From Trebonia sp963734665 (lineage in GTDB: Bacteria > Actinomycetota > Actinomycetes > Streptosporangiales > Streptosporangiaceae), in the NCBI GenBank assembly GCA_963734665.1, contig CAVTIR010000003.1, positions 266,856 through 330,855 of the forward strand: a stretch of 64,000 nt of DNA, read 5' to 3'. Position numbers and translations under genes: made by a program. The notes under the pieces were generated by a model, which saw nothing but the letters and a program-made list of their open reading frames with translations, had not been told where the DNA came from and searched no databases. This document shows positions 44,301 through 52,646 of this stretch, one piece after another; position 1 is the first letter of the stretch; the number at the start of each line of letters is the position of its first letter.

Positions 44301-44389
44301 AGGTCCTCGAAAGTGTGATGGCCATTCTCCCTACCCAGCTCGTCGAGCGCGAACCTGATCATGCGGGCTAGCTCGGTCGGAGTTTCCAC
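41348..44389 (-). CDS. REase-fold N-terminus with large helical C-terminal protein
   Basis: The 1013-aa protein starts with a restriction-endonuclease-like domain (about 20-160): HTFEDLCRELARARLVSN, then GGGDQGRDFETF and VVFACTIQR; the second half-site is CTIQ rather than ExK, so activity is uncertain. The remaining ~850 residues are helical, with TPR-like segments (CLTRAKGLYRSGKRLAALRE, ILAMLRISEIYCDLLLPQAA). No ATPase motif is seen. Such proteins look like sensors with a nuclease end. GTG start with GAAAGG upstream. The trypsin-like gene follows on the same strand. Confidence 0.65.
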   Translation of the reverse strand: METPTELARMIRFALDELGRENGHHTFEDLCRELARARLVSNVLPATGPVAGGGDQGRDFETFRTYLAGSLRFSRGFIGLASPDTVVFACTIQREDVRGKIKDDLASICTEGTPVQAVYFLCTEPVKVSVRHELQAWAVAKFEVTLEILDGPAIARLLADHETFWIARTYLHLPADLSPVPPPGEPAVATWYARLSDDWAQGDRAIGNFAELMQVAEGLRHATDTASARADLGDWLRLMEGAVSAARDIADTQRARYEITRATLRGTGDLRPAEQHARAFFADVLSLMAPGDLLDAAVLLQYLDTAARNGESPIPAGEVSAWRATLRGYLASLLDAVTSPGRRAGLLEATAYLGLQIDFDAAAELVEPREDLAEPTRFAAPDELPDIEFPAWMPLADADHAMTSLWEVIEFLPQAPLFPVDSLARYFDMVTPAIVEHPLYPAVRSGLDDATSRQAGEASTADRCLTRAKGLYRSGKRLAALRELHEAKVKWWHGDTACDSILAMLRISEIYCDLLLPQAAKKYAMAAGFAALQADDKKARVLAPLALFQAAECDYLSGAWLSALRLAGVAVLLHGNFAPDPWNLDRHQALAATIVEASAIKAASRLRHEITGIVNRLIEDAGLAWEVGEVLSAERGFGEWREEEFLAHSARELTGAPFSDIAAERVFAFRCLGQQWRIRCRNDPDTVAAVEEFCATAQIVLAELAADDPVLLSSVIEVQAELADTTASPADLVQPLPDNTCARWKVILPTAREDAPGEADLQLLGALVIMLHRSSLLPWDKFAAALDKAGRIGLMNRIAAVTDHRTATAYFGDVGEPQVRHPWGAPLGDPADFPAREAAELGVPAAAGPGYNQERALEAIRARYEHCAAVTRHTLPRIMAKSATQAQLRRLVGEGRPEWIVLMALANVVMNHRLRESGWLLVRTPDEQWKARAAEEMRREERQDDPSPSPAEVSEALPLQLNLVTANVAQFWGLQINQQTPDFDTIESLLRARYRYWDDDTDHPSHFAALRRP

Positions 44390-44627
44390 CTGGTGCCTTT
44401 CACGGCGTGTCCCGCGCGGACAGTGCCAGACTGCAGTGCCAGGTTATCGAAGCCGCGCCTGAACAGCCGGATGCGTGAGTTCACGCGGCCGGGCAGGCAC
44501 CGGGCAGCCGTCACTTGATAGGCGCCGCTCCCAGCGTCTGCCCGTACGTGCTAGGGGCAGGATGTACTCGCACGACTAGCTCTGGTCCTTGCCTCGGCTT
44601 CGCCAAAGGTCAAGGGGGCCGGCCCGT

Positions 44628-45990
44628 ATGCACGCGACGGGCAGCGGTTCAGTGGATCATAAGCGGGTGACATCTCCGCAGTCCCTGCTCTACGCCGCCG
44701 CGTCGGACATCACGATTGAGCGGGTCCGTGCCATGGTAAGACAGGTCGGGCCGGAATCACCGACGGTCGAGTACAAGCAGCAGATGGCCGACACGATCGC
44801 TAGGGGCGTCGCCGCGCTGGCCAACACCTATGGTGGCCTGCTACTTGTCGGCGTGGCGGACGACCGGACTGTCAGGGGAGTCAGGGAGAAGACCATCGAG
44901 GCGGTCGCCGAGCACTGTGCGGCCAGGATCGAGCCTCCCTGGGTCCCGGAGGTCATCCCCGTCCCGCTGGGGCAGGGCTCGGACCTGTACGTGCTAGTCC
45001 TGCGGGTAGTCCCCGGCCGTCACCCCAAGCCCCTTCTCGTCGACGGGGTTGCTTGGGTGCGGCATCAGAACACCACCCATCCCGCCGACTGGCAACGGCT
45101 GCGCGACCTGTTCGCCGAGTCCCCCGCCGTCGGCCAGGACGACGCCTGGAACCTCCAGGCACCTAACCTGCCGCAGTCCGCCGACGGCACCCTGGACAGC
45201 ACGGTGGACTTCGTCCTCCGGTCCGGCCTCAGCTTCGCCATCGCCTCGGAGGCGAAGTGGCGGCCCCTGTCGGAGAGCACCGTCGCCGCGCTCACCGCCG
45301 CGCTGAACGACTCCCCGCTCCATGTCATACTCCGGCGTCTGAGCCTCGCAGGCGCGGCACAGGGCGGGATGAACCCGTTCCACCGCGAGGGCCTCAACCG
45401 GTCGCGCATGATCCGCCTTGCCTGGTGGGGTGCCCCGCAGGGCTGGCCGGAGGGCAAGCCCGGGCCGGTCGAGGCGTCCGTGCGCCTTGAGGTGCCCGGC
45501 GGGTACGGCAGGCCGGGTACGCACCTACAGGTCGAGACGGACGTGGTGGTACGGTACAGCGCGGTCGCCGAGATCGCCCGCCAGCTCGCCGGGAACAGCG
45601 CGGTCACCCCGCCTCCCCGCTGGCGGGTGCCGCCGCGGCAGCTCGGCGACCTGATCAGCGCGGCCCTCGCGACGCTTGCCGGCGACAGCGTCGCCGGACC
45701 GCTGGCAGACCTGGGGGGAATCGATCCCCTCGCGGTTCCCCAGCCGCGGGTCATGCACATGGTGACCGGGCGGCCGTTCACCGAAGTCCTCGATGTCACC
45801 GGGCTGAAGCCGGTCCCCGGTGCCGGGTACTCCGGGGGCGCGCACCTGCTGGCCGACCCGGCCCTGGACCTAGCCGATGGGGGAGACCGCGTTCGAGCAG
45901 GTGAACCGGTGGTTGCTCCAGATCGCCCTCGACGCGGGCCTGACGGGCATGGAGAAGGCACTCGGGGTCACCGCCGCAGTCGGCCTGTAG
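44628..45990 (+). pseudogene. AlbA/Schlafen-type protein, frameshifted
   Basis: The N-terminal part is an AlbA_2/Schlafen-like domain (ESPTVEYKQQMADTIARGVA, ALANTYGGLLLVGVADD). The middle is unassigned. Near 45881, in a GGGGG run (CCGATGGGGGAGACC), the frame is lost; with one G fewer it would continue as GETAFEQVNRWLLQIALDAG, LTGMEKALGVTAAVGL and stop at 45988-45990. The ATG at 44628 has AGGGGG upstream. As sequenced, the ORF instead runs on to 46244 into IS110 debris. AlbA_2 proteins occur in defence and regulation. Confidence 0.65.
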
Positions 45991-46100
45991 CACGGTGCCG
46001 GAGCCCGGGGACCGTCGGTGCCGCAGGAGACGACCTGCGCGAAGGCCCTGTCAGCGCTCACCAGGTCCGGGCGGAAGGTAGCCACCTAGTGGTCGGCCTA

Positions 46101-46244
46101 TCAGCACACAGCAGAGCTGAGGGCAAGCGTCACAACGCCGCCCTGATCTGCCTCGCCCGTCGCCGCTGCGACGTCATCCTCGCCATGCTCCGCGACCGCC
46201 AGCTCTACCAGCCCGACCGCGCGAAGGCCGCCCACGCGCCCTGA
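46101..46244 (+). pseudogene. IS110-family transposase C-terminal scrap
   Basis: The translation RAEGKRHNAALICLARRRCD and VILAMLRDRQLYQP is the characteristic C-terminus of IS110-family (DEDD) transposases. The catalytic N-terminus is absent. It marks an old insertion next to the AlbA-type gene. Confidence 0.7.
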
Positions 46245-46753
46245 CCTGGCGGCCTGATCAGCATCAGTGGCACCCGCTCCTGCCAGAACGCCTGGCAGGA
46301 GCGGGCCGTCGTGCTGCCCGGAACAACCCCGGCCTTAACCAGCCCGAAACCCACGAGCGAGGAAAGCGGGCAACGCCCGCTGTTAGGCCAGAACAGCTTG
46401 ACAAGGAACATGGGGACACCTCCCGTGCCCCGGCCGTCCTCGGCCGTCCCTGTGCGCCCGTAACTTCCGGGCCCTGCTCGCTGCGAGGACCGCCGCGAGC
46501 GGCTCCTGGGACTCCCGCGGCCGGCCACGTGGTCCCGTTCAACCCGCTGAAAGACGCCGCCCTCAACGCGCTCAGCCACGGCTACCCGGTCGGCTTCATG
46601 ATCAGCGGGATCCCCGGGCACCGCTCGATGAAAGGCCGGCTGCCCGGCGCAAGCTCGCCGCCGGGCACCGCCATGTCAAGGGGCCGCGGCCTTATGGCTG
46701 CGGCCCCTTGACTAGCACTAGGCGATCAAGTCTGAGGCGATCAGCCGTAGTGC
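46245..46753. other. Gene-free region with three hairpins
   Basis: No gene with a recognisable family. A perfect 14-bp inverted repeat with a 5-nt loop lies at 46273-46305 (CCCGCTCCTGCCAG / CTGGCAGGAGCGGG). A second hairpin is at about 46640-46666 (TGCCCGGCG / CGCCGGGCA). The third is the terminator-like stem below. The first may be the IS110 remnant's end or the terminator of the upstream gene. Confidence 0.5.
46677..46710. terminator. Hairpin CAAGGGGCCGC..GCGGCCCCTTG
   Basis: Arms CAAGGGGCCGC and GCGGCCCCTTG pair around GGCCTTATGGCT, with further pairing inside (GGCC/GGCT). It is about 45 bp past the stop of the small membrane-protein gene (46754) on the minus strand and fits a terminator for it. 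Confidence 0.6.
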
Positions 46754-46996
46754 TCAAGTCACCGCGAGCTGCACACCACTTGACGTCAGCACGCCCTCTA
46801 CTAGGCGCTGCGCGCATTCCTTCACAGGCATCTCGTTCCCTGCCTTCCGAGTCTGCTTCTCGCCGGGGCTATCTGCCGCTTTGAGCAGCTTGAACAGCCA
46901 ATAGGTTGAGAGAACAGCGGAAAGCGCCAGGACGATCAGCTGGAAGACCGGATTCGGACCGAAGATCAGCATCGCGGAAGCTTCACTGTATGACAT
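46754..46996 (-). CDS. Small membrane protein
   Basis: An 80-aa protein with one strong hydrophobic segment (PVFQLIVLALSAVLSTYWLF, residues ~15-34) then a charged tail (KAADSPGEKQTRKAGNEMPV). I chose the ATG at 46996; the ribosome site is weak (GAGGGAG is rather far upstream). No family recognised. Confidence 0.5.
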   Translation of the reverse strand: MSYSEASAMLIFGPNPVFQLIVLALSAVLSTYWLFKLLKAADSPGEKQTRKAGNEMPVKECAQRLVEGVLTSSGVQLAVT

Positions 46997-47244
46997 CGTA
47001 ACCCGGCCGCACGTAACTCCCTCGCCACCCAGGTGCCGGACGGGCCGTCCGGCCCATGCAGCCAGGGCGCCCGGCGGGGGCGGCGTCCGCGGAAATGCCC
47101 GCGGACGGGCGCCGTTACCTGTCGGCTGGCGGCGCGGCAGGAACGCCAAGGCATCGGCAAAGTGCCACCGACACTGAGCATCCCACAGGTTGGTTAACGC
47201 CAACCAGATATGCCGATCGGCCGGGACCGGGGCCTTCGCTCATC

Positions 47245-47535
47245 TCACCCTGCAGCAGGGGCCTGCTCGCCTTCCCCGCTGAACATCCAGCACATTACGT
47301 CGAAGACGCGGAGCAGCGACATGTGGCCCGCGCCTGCCCTGCTGCGAACTGACTCAAGCTCTTCGACTAGGCCTGGGTCACAGACGATCTGGCCGTGCAG
47401 GTCGTGCCACCACTGGTTGTCGGTACGCGGCCTGCCGAGAACCTTCTTTCCTGCCGTGTCAGTAGCGAAGTATCGCCTTACCAGGGAGGTCGCGAAGCTC
47501 TCGTCGCGGAGTCTGGGTGGAAGGTTGATGGCCAT
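47245..47535 (-). CDS. Small hypothetical protein
   Basis: A 96-aa protein starting MAINLPPRLRDESFATSLVR, with no recognised domain. AAGGGAG lies about 6 nt upstream of the ATG at 47535, which is why this start was preferred over one at 47577. It precedes the small membrane protein on the same strand. Confidence 0.55.
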   Translation of the reverse strand: MAINLPPRLRDESFATSLVRRYFATDTAGKKVLGRPRTDNQWWHDLHGQIVCDPGLVEELESVRSRAGAGHMSLLRVFDVMCWMFSGEGEQAPAAG

Positions 47536-47774
47536 AGCGTCTCCCTTGTCGAGGGCCAGGTCGTCCCTTGAAGCCACCGACGCAGCATGCCAGCAGTAGT
47601 GAGACAGCCACGTCCGGTGAGAACACGGTCAAGTCGCGCGGCTCCACCCCACAGCCTCCATTTCCGGGGAGTTGGCTCGGAGAGGCGGCGGGCAGGGGTT
47701 TCCGGTGTTCCGTGCACAGGTGCACCGGATTCGCGACGGTCAACCTGAGCCGGGTGCACATCTTGGCCGGGACA

Positions 47775-48305
47775 TCAGGGTCTGCTGATATGGATGTCCG
47801 ACCTCGTGACGGCCCGCTCCATGTAGATCATCGGGACGGGCGACTCGGTCTCGAAGGGCTCGGTTTCGGTGTAGCCGAGGCGGCGGTAGAAGCTGATGAC
47901 GGCCGTGCGGGCGGGCAGGACGTCGAGGATCAGCCTGGTCATGCCTTGCCGGGCGGCGTGATGGTGGGTGTGGCTCATCAGGATGCGGGCGATCCCGTGA
48001 CCGCGGTGTGCCGGGCGGACGTAGAGCCGCCTGACCTCGGCCGTGCGTCCTCCGGGCAAGGCGGCGAGGCCGGTGCAGCCGGCGGCCTCATCGGCGAAAT
48101 CGGCGATCAGGAAGACCCCCGGCGGGCGGTAGACGTCCTGCAGGCTGCTGCATTCACGCTGGAGCACGGCGGGAAGGTCACCGACGCCAGCTGGCACCGG
48201 CCGCCCGGTCTCGGCCTGGGTGGCTGCCATGTACTCGAAGACCAAGGTTACGGCGTCGCCGCTGCGGCCGGCCGGGAATGCGTTCGTCACGGTGGCAGTG
48301 GTCAT
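47775..48305 (-). CDS. GNAT-family N-acetyltransferase
   Basis: The 176-aa protein has the GNAT acetyl-CoA loop and surrounding strands: AGCTGLAALPGGRTAEVRRL, YVRPAHRGHGIARILM (the R/Q-x-x-G-x-G/A loop) and AVISFYRRLGYTETEPFE. It acetylates an unknown amine. ATG at 48305 has GGCAGGA upstream. The repeat cluster B begins about 118 bp upstream of its start. Confidence 0.85.
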   Translation of the reverse strand: MTTATVTNAFPAGRSGDAVTLVFEYMAATQAETGRPVPAGVGDLPAVLQRECSSLQDVYRPPGVFLIADFADEAAGCTGLAALPGGRTAEVRRLYVRPAHRGHGIARILMSHTHHHAARQGMTRLILDVLPARTAVISFYRRLGYTETEPFETESPVPMIYMERAVTRSDIHISRP

Positions 48306-48422
48306 GCCGTCCTGCCCAGGGCCGCACGACTCACCCGGCACTCGCTCCCGTCCCCCGTAACATAGACCGCCTCGAAATCACCGTCGGCAACGGCAAAATC
48401 CACACCAGCCACACGTGCATCC

Positions 48423-48681
48423 TGGCCAGATCAGATGAGACTGGCCACCTATTTGGCCAGATACGTGAGAATTGGCCAGATCGGCTGAGACCTAACACCA
48501 CGTTTCTCATCGATTCGGCCAATTGGCCATCTGGTGGCCAAATCGTTGAGAAGTTGGCCAAGTAAGACGAGAACCTACAGTTGCAGGTTCTCACCACACT
48601 TTGTGTCCAGCGCTCTGCCTGCCTGGCTTGATGCAGGTTGTCTCACCGGTCTGTCACCGGCGTTTTCTCATCGATCTGTCG
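48423..48681. repeat. Repeat cluster B: at least seven GGCCA/TGAGAA units
   Basis: Reverse copies: TGGCCAGATCAGATGAGAC (48423-48441), TTGGCCAGATACGTGAGAA (48453-48471), TTGGCCAGATCGGCTGAGAC (48472-48491), TGGCCAAATCGTTGAGAA (48535-48552) and TTGGCCAAGTAAGACGAGAA (48554-48573). Forward copies: TTCTCATCGATTCGGCCAA (48504-48522) and TTCTCATCGATCTGTCG (48665-48681), with weaker ones at 48588 and 48639. Two copies abut at a 19-bp period. The last reverse copy runs into GAGAACCTACAGTTG (48569-48583). It lies between the divergent GNAT and REase genes. Confidence 0.8.
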
Positions 48682-48807
48682 TTTTCTTCGCCGCTGCGGC
48701 CCCGTATAACCGCCGGCGCAGGCTCCAGACTGCTGAGCGCGCACAGGGGACCCGCCTGTTGGCCATTGGAGCAGCGAGACCGTAACAGAGTCACTACCCT
48801 GGTGTGA

Positions 48808-50190
48808 ATGAGTACGCCTGCCTCTCGGCTGGTGCCGGTGTACATCGGTCAGCCTGAACCTGGTTCTGAGCAGGACCAGATGCTGCGGTTGCGGGTGGAG
48901 CACAATACAACCGGAGAACGGTTGCCGCATATACCGGGAGGGCTGGACTGGAGTGCGTACGGCCTAGAGCCGCGATGGCTCGGGACGGAGACGAGCGACT
49001 GCGCCGTCGCGCTGGAACCTAGCTCTTCCCGCGAGCGCGGCGCCGACGCATTGGGCCGCTTCCTTGACGGCGCTCGCCAGCGCAGTGAGCTTGCCCTCAT
49101 GATCACCGTGATCGGGAACGCCGAGGACGACCTCCCGGGCAGCCGTTCCTCCGTTCCCCTCGGCGAGACACCCGCCCGTATCAGCGGCCGACGCCTTCCC
49201 GCAGGAACCCGGTCGGAAATCGCTGCGGACCTGTCCGCCGCTGACCTCGACCTGGCGAAGCGGCTGCGTAACCGTCCGGCCAGCGCCCCGTGGTGGAGCA
49301 TGCAGCTCAGCGGCACCACGGTGAGCCAGGGCGGTGTTGCGTTGGAGTACGAGGCGGAGGGGCGCCTGCACCCGATACTGGCCGACGGACTGGGCGATCC
49401 CATAGCCGGGGCATGGACCCCGCCGACGGGCGGCCAGCGGTGGTACGTCATCCCCGACGCCACCGACTGGGAGAGCATCCTGGGCTGGCTGACCCAGCAG
49501 GCCATGCCGGAGTACGTACCCGCCGCGCTGCGCAGGGCGCGCTCCCCCTACATTGACGATCCCGGCCTGCAGACCGCTGCCGAACGAGCCGCCCGGCAGG
49601 CCCTGGTCGATCTGGAGGCGCGCTATTCGGCAGAGAAACTGTCTCTTGAGCAAGATCTGCGCGGGGCCCAGACACGAGCCGAGCCGGTGCGGGAGGGACT
49701 TCTATACGGTACCGGCAGCGACCTGGTGCATGCCGTTGCGGAGGTTCTGACTGCTGCCGGCCTGCGCGCTGTCGACCTGGACGAGGAACTCGGCGGGACC
49801 GGGTCAGCCGATCTGCTGATCAGCGACGGCGCGTCCCGTCGCCTGGTCGAGGTCAAGGCCGTCGGCGGCGCTGCCACGGAAAACATGGTCGGCGCCCTGC
49901 AGCGGCACCTCAGCACCTGGCCGGAGCTGCGTCCCAGCGAACCTGTGAGCGGCGGCGTGCTGGTCGTCAACCACCACCACAAGCGCTACCCGTCCGAGCG
50001 CCCGGCAGAGGTCTACCACCGCCGCGCGTTCGTCGATTCACTGAACGTGACTGTGGTGAGCACCCTTGATCTATTCCACTGGTGGCGCAACGCGGACTGG
50101 GTTCAGATCCGCGCCGCCCTCATGGCTTCTAACCCGGGCCAGGCTGCCCCAACCAACACGCCGGAAGCTCCTTCCTCCAATGCCAGATAG
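48808..50190 (+). CDS. PD-(D/E)xK nuclease-like protein
   Basis: The 460-aa protein ends in a restriction-endonuclease-like core: D335 in SADLLISDG, then E348-V-K350 in RRLVEVKAVGG, followed by a helix and the strand VSGGVLVVNHHHKRY. This resembles DUF-type REases that act on DNA. The N-terminal ~280 residues contain beta-rich sequence and a helical segment (EARYSAEKLSLEQDLRGAQT) of unknown role. It is followed by the gene at 50414. It is preceded by repeat cluster B. Confidence 0.7.
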   Translation: MSTPASRLVPVYIGQPEPGSEQDQMLRLRVEHNTTGERLPHIPGGLDWSAYGLEPRWLGTETSDCAVALEPSSSRERGADALGRFLDGARQRSELALMITVIGNAEDDLPGSRSSVPLGETPARISGRRLPAGTRSEIAADLSAADLDLAKRLRNRPASAPWWSMQLSGTTVSQGGVALEYEAEGRLHPILADGLGDPIAGAWTPPTGGQRWYVIPDATDWESILGWLTQQAMPEYVPAALRRARSPYIDDPGLQTAAERAARQALVDLEARYSAEKLSLEQDLRGAQTRAEPVREGLLYGTGSDLVHAVAEVLTAAGLRAVDLDEELGGTGSADLLISDGASRRLVEVKAVGGAATENMVGALQRHLSTWPELRPSEPVSGGVLVVNHHHKRYPSERPAEVYHRRAFVDSLNVTVVSTLDLFHWWRNADWVQIRAALMASNPGQAAPTNTPEAPSSNAR

Positions 50191-50229
50191 GAATCAGGCG
50201 CATCGCAGGCGACGAAAGCCGTCGGCAGT

Positions 50230-50248
50230 TTCTCATCTCTGATCGGCC
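50230..50248 (+). repeat. Single repeat unit C
   Basis: TTCTCATCTCTGATCGGCC matches the TTCTCAT-N-GGCC pattern of clusters A, B and D. It lies between the REase gene and the next gene, about 180 bp before the ATG at 50414. Confidence 0.5.
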
Positions 50249-50413
50249 TATTTGGATCTTCGACGCGACAGCGGGCACCCGCGCGGACTCGCCCCCCGGA
50301 TTTCGTCCACTAAGTTAGGTAGGGCGCCAGTTGTCGCTCAAGGGTTGAGAGTGCTATGGAGAAGAAGTCGGTTCTCGACCCTGCACATAGTGGTGATGCT
50401 ACGCTCACAGAAC

Positions 50414-51448
50414 ATGACCGAGCAGATGCCCGACCTCGCGTATTATTACCCGGCGCCCTTTTGGGTGACGGGGGAGAGTGACAAACTAAAGAATCTGCTG
50501 CTGTTCTTCGACGGCCTTGCCATCTTGCTGCCTCGTTACATGGCGGGCCGCGAAACGGCCGCTGATCCATACCTGGCTGGCCCGCTTCGAGAGATGGGCT
50601 TGCTGACGGTCCTGGAGCCGGAAACGTTTGTGGATCGACCGGTCACCGAGGCCCTTATTAGAGCCTTGACAGAGCTGATTACCAGTGGCGCATTCGACGA
50701 GCTAGACCACCCGAAACATGTCTACCGGGAGCTTTCACACTCACGGCTGGGCTCCCACGATGATCGCCAGCTCAGTGAAATGATCATTGATGAGCTTGTT
50801 CGCCGCGACCTCGCGCGACCAAGCGAAGACGGAGTGTCTGTTCCAATGCACCCAGTGGTCCGGACGACCATCTTGGTTCTGCTTGCCCAGCTCGCCCGCG
50901 ATGCAGGGCGCCGGGCGGGTGTAGGCCTCCATCCCACGACGACAAACAGCAGGGCCATCCGCGATCTGCTCACTGTCTTGTCTCTGCCTGCCAACCCGTC
51001 CGCTGGACACCTCGTAACGCTTGACCTGGAGACAGTCGGAGTTGACCTATCGACCGTACCCCTCGAAGACATCCTGGACTTTCGGGAGCACCACGGTCAG
51101 GCGTACCGAGCCTACGTCCGCAATGTTCGACAGCAAGTAAGCGAACTTGGGTTGCTGGAACCCGAGGACCGGGAAATCGCGCTACGGGACCGCAGTGATG
51201 AACTGAGCGAAATGGCAGGGGACCTTCGCAGAACCGCTCAGCGTCGCTGGCGGAATCCGGCCGGACTGTTCGCACTCTCCGCGGCAGGTGCCGGATGGAT
51301 GGCCGAACACGGGCATGATCCCATCGGCGCTGTGCTGGCCCTAGCAGCTGGGGGCTTGGCGCTGGCAGGCGCGGCACCGAGCCAGCCGGTAACTGCCTAT
51401 TCCTACGTCTTTGCTGCGCGGCGTGAGCTTAGCAACCCAGCCGGTTAG
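50414..51448 (+). CDS. Uncharacterised protein downstream of the REase gene
   Basis: About 345 aa from the ATG at 50414 (TEQMPDLAYYYPAPFWVTG); alternative in-frame starts exist to 50252 and no strong ribosome site settles the choice. The sequence is helical with a hydrophobic C-terminal segment (GLFALSAAGAGWMAEHGHDP, GAVLALAAGGLALAG) that could insert in the membrane. I do not recognise the family; DUF6236-like proteins have a similar YYP..W start, but I cannot verify this. With the REase it sits between repeat edges. Confidence 0.5.
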   Translation: MTEQMPDLAYYYPAPFWVTGESDKLKNLLLFFDGLAILLPRYMAGRETAADPYLAGPLREMGLLTVLEPETFVDRPVTEALIRALTELITSGAFDELDHPKHVYRELSHSRLGSHDDRQLSEMIIDELVRRDLARPSEDGVSVPMHPVVRTTILVLLAQLARDAGRRAGVGLHPTTTNSRAIRDLLTVLSLPANPSAGHLVTLDLETVGVDLSTVPLEDILDFREHHGQAYRAYVRNVRQQVSELGLLEPEDREIALRDRSDELSEMAGDLRRTAQRRWRNPAGLFALSAAGAGWMAEHGHDPIGAVLALAAGGLALAGAAPSQPVTAYSYVFAARRELSNPAG

Positions 51449-51449
51449 C

Positions 51450-51593
51450 GGTAAAGTGAGACAATCGCCATATCGCGCGAGAATGGACACGAGCACGACA
51501 CCATTCGTGCAGATTCTAACCGAAATGGCGCAATCGCCAGATAGGCGTCAGACCTTATGAGAAAGCGCCATTTAAGATGAGAACCTACAGTTG
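51450..51593. repeat. Repeat cluster D, variant GCCA/GAGAA units
   Basis: Variants CGCCATATCGCGCGAGAA (51466-51483), TTCTAACCGAAATGGCG (forward, about 51514-51530), CGCCAGATAGGCGTCAGAC (about 51535-51553) and GCGCCATTTAAGATGAGAAC (about 51565-51584), ending in GAGAACCTACAGTTG (51579-51593), identical to the edge of cluster B. It lies between the 3' ends of two convergent genes, so it is not a promoter. The edge abuts the NlpC/P60 stop codon at 51594. Confidence 0.7.
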
Positions 51594-52646
51594 TCATGCC
51601 ACGCGCCTGATCGCGACCGTCTGCTGTGCCCAGTAGCCCGCCAGGGGCGTGATCTCGATGTCCTCCCCGGTCTCGGGCGCTTGGACGACGAGCCCCTGGC
51701 CGTGGTAGGTGCCGATGAACATGCCGACATGGCCGGGGTGCTCCGGGGTTCCGTCCGCCCCTGGCGTGAACAGCAGGTCACCGGGCTGGAGCTGGCTGAG
51801 CGCGTAGACCGGCGTTCCGGCGTAGACCTGCTGGTACGTCGTCCTGGGCAGGTCGATCCCGGCGGCGCGGTAAGCCATCATGACAAGGCCGGAGCAGTCG
51901 TAGCCGGCGGGACCGGTCCCGCCCCAGATGTAGGGCTTGCCGACCTGGGCGGTGGCGTAGGCGATGGCGGTGGCGACCGCGGCCGGTGTGCCCGATGGCA
52001 GGGCGAAGCCCTTTGGCAGCCGGGGGATGCCGGACGCCGGAATCCCGCCGCCGGTGCCGTTGCCGCCCAGGCAGTCGTCGGCCTCGCCCGAGAACGTGGC
52101 GGCCAGGGCGTCGCCCAGCGGTTCCCACTTGGCGTACGCGCGGGGGTGGGCGGAATGCTGGACGGCTTGGGCCGCGACCGTCAGGGGCAGCGCCTGCCAG
52201 CCGGGAACCTTGACGAGCGCCGCATAGAACTGCGTGGCCGCGTAGGCCGGCTGCATGATCTCGGCCGGAGTTCCCCAGCCCATCGAGGGCCGCTGCTGGA
52301 ACAGGCCGAGGCTGTCGCCCGTTCCGCTAGGGAGGTCGAGCAGCCGTGACTCCTGCATGGACGTCGCCTCTGCGATAACGGCGGCGCGCTGCGGCAGGCC
52401 CAGGCTCGCCGCCACGTCATAGATGACCTGGGCGTCATTCATCTGAGCGGTGCTAAGGGCCGCGCCGTCGACGGCCTGACCGGCTAGGACTGGGGCAGTG
52501 CCGCACGCGGTGACCGGCTGCTGCGCCGTGCCCATGACACCCGATGCGGCGGCGGCGAACGCGATGCTGAGCGCTAGGACAAAGGGGACAGCGACCGCCC
52601 CGATGGCTGCCATAGCGTGAACGCCGCCGCGTCCCGGACCGTTCAC
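51594..52646 (-). CDS. Lytic transglycosylase-NlpC/P60 cell-wall hydrolase of the transfer apparatus
   Basis: The 350-aa protein has an N-terminal membrane anchor (about 13-40, VPFVLALSIAFAAAASGVMG), a transglycosylase-like segment (AVIAEATSMQESRLLDLP, GDSLGLFQQRPSMGWG) and a C-terminal NlpC/P60 domain with catalytic Cys in YDCSGLVMMAYRAAG and His in HPGHVGMFIGTY. Such two-domain hydrolases open peptidoglycan for conjugation machines in Gram-positive bacteria. The GTG start at 52646 has a poor ribosome site; ATG starts further in would shorten the anchor. Confidence 0.85.
   Translation of the reverse strand: MNGPGRGGVHAMAAIGAVAVPFVLALSIAFAAAASGVMGTAQQPVTACGTAPVLAGQAVDGAALSTAQMNDAQVIYDVAASLGLPQRAAVIAEATSMQESRLLDLPSGTGDSLGLFQQRPSMGWGTPAEIMQPAYAATQFYAALVKVPGWQALPLTVAAQAVQHSAHPRAYAKWEPLGDALAATFSGEADDCLGGNGTGGGIPASGIPRLPKGFALPSGTPAAVATAIAYATAQVGKPYIWGGTGPAGYDCSGLVMMAYRAAGIDLPRTTYQQVYAGTPVYALSQLQPGDLLFTPGADGTPEHPGHVGMFIGTYHGQGLVVQAPETGEDIEITPLAGYWAQQTVAIRRVA

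Noticed and set aside
40041..48681. CRISPR array
   Set aside because: The repeats are short, variable, in both orientations and unevenly spaced; there are no uniform spacers and no cas genes.
40041..51593. Tn7-like transposon ends
   Set aside because: No TnsABC-like genes are visible and the units lack terminal TGT ends; kept only as one explanation of the repeats.
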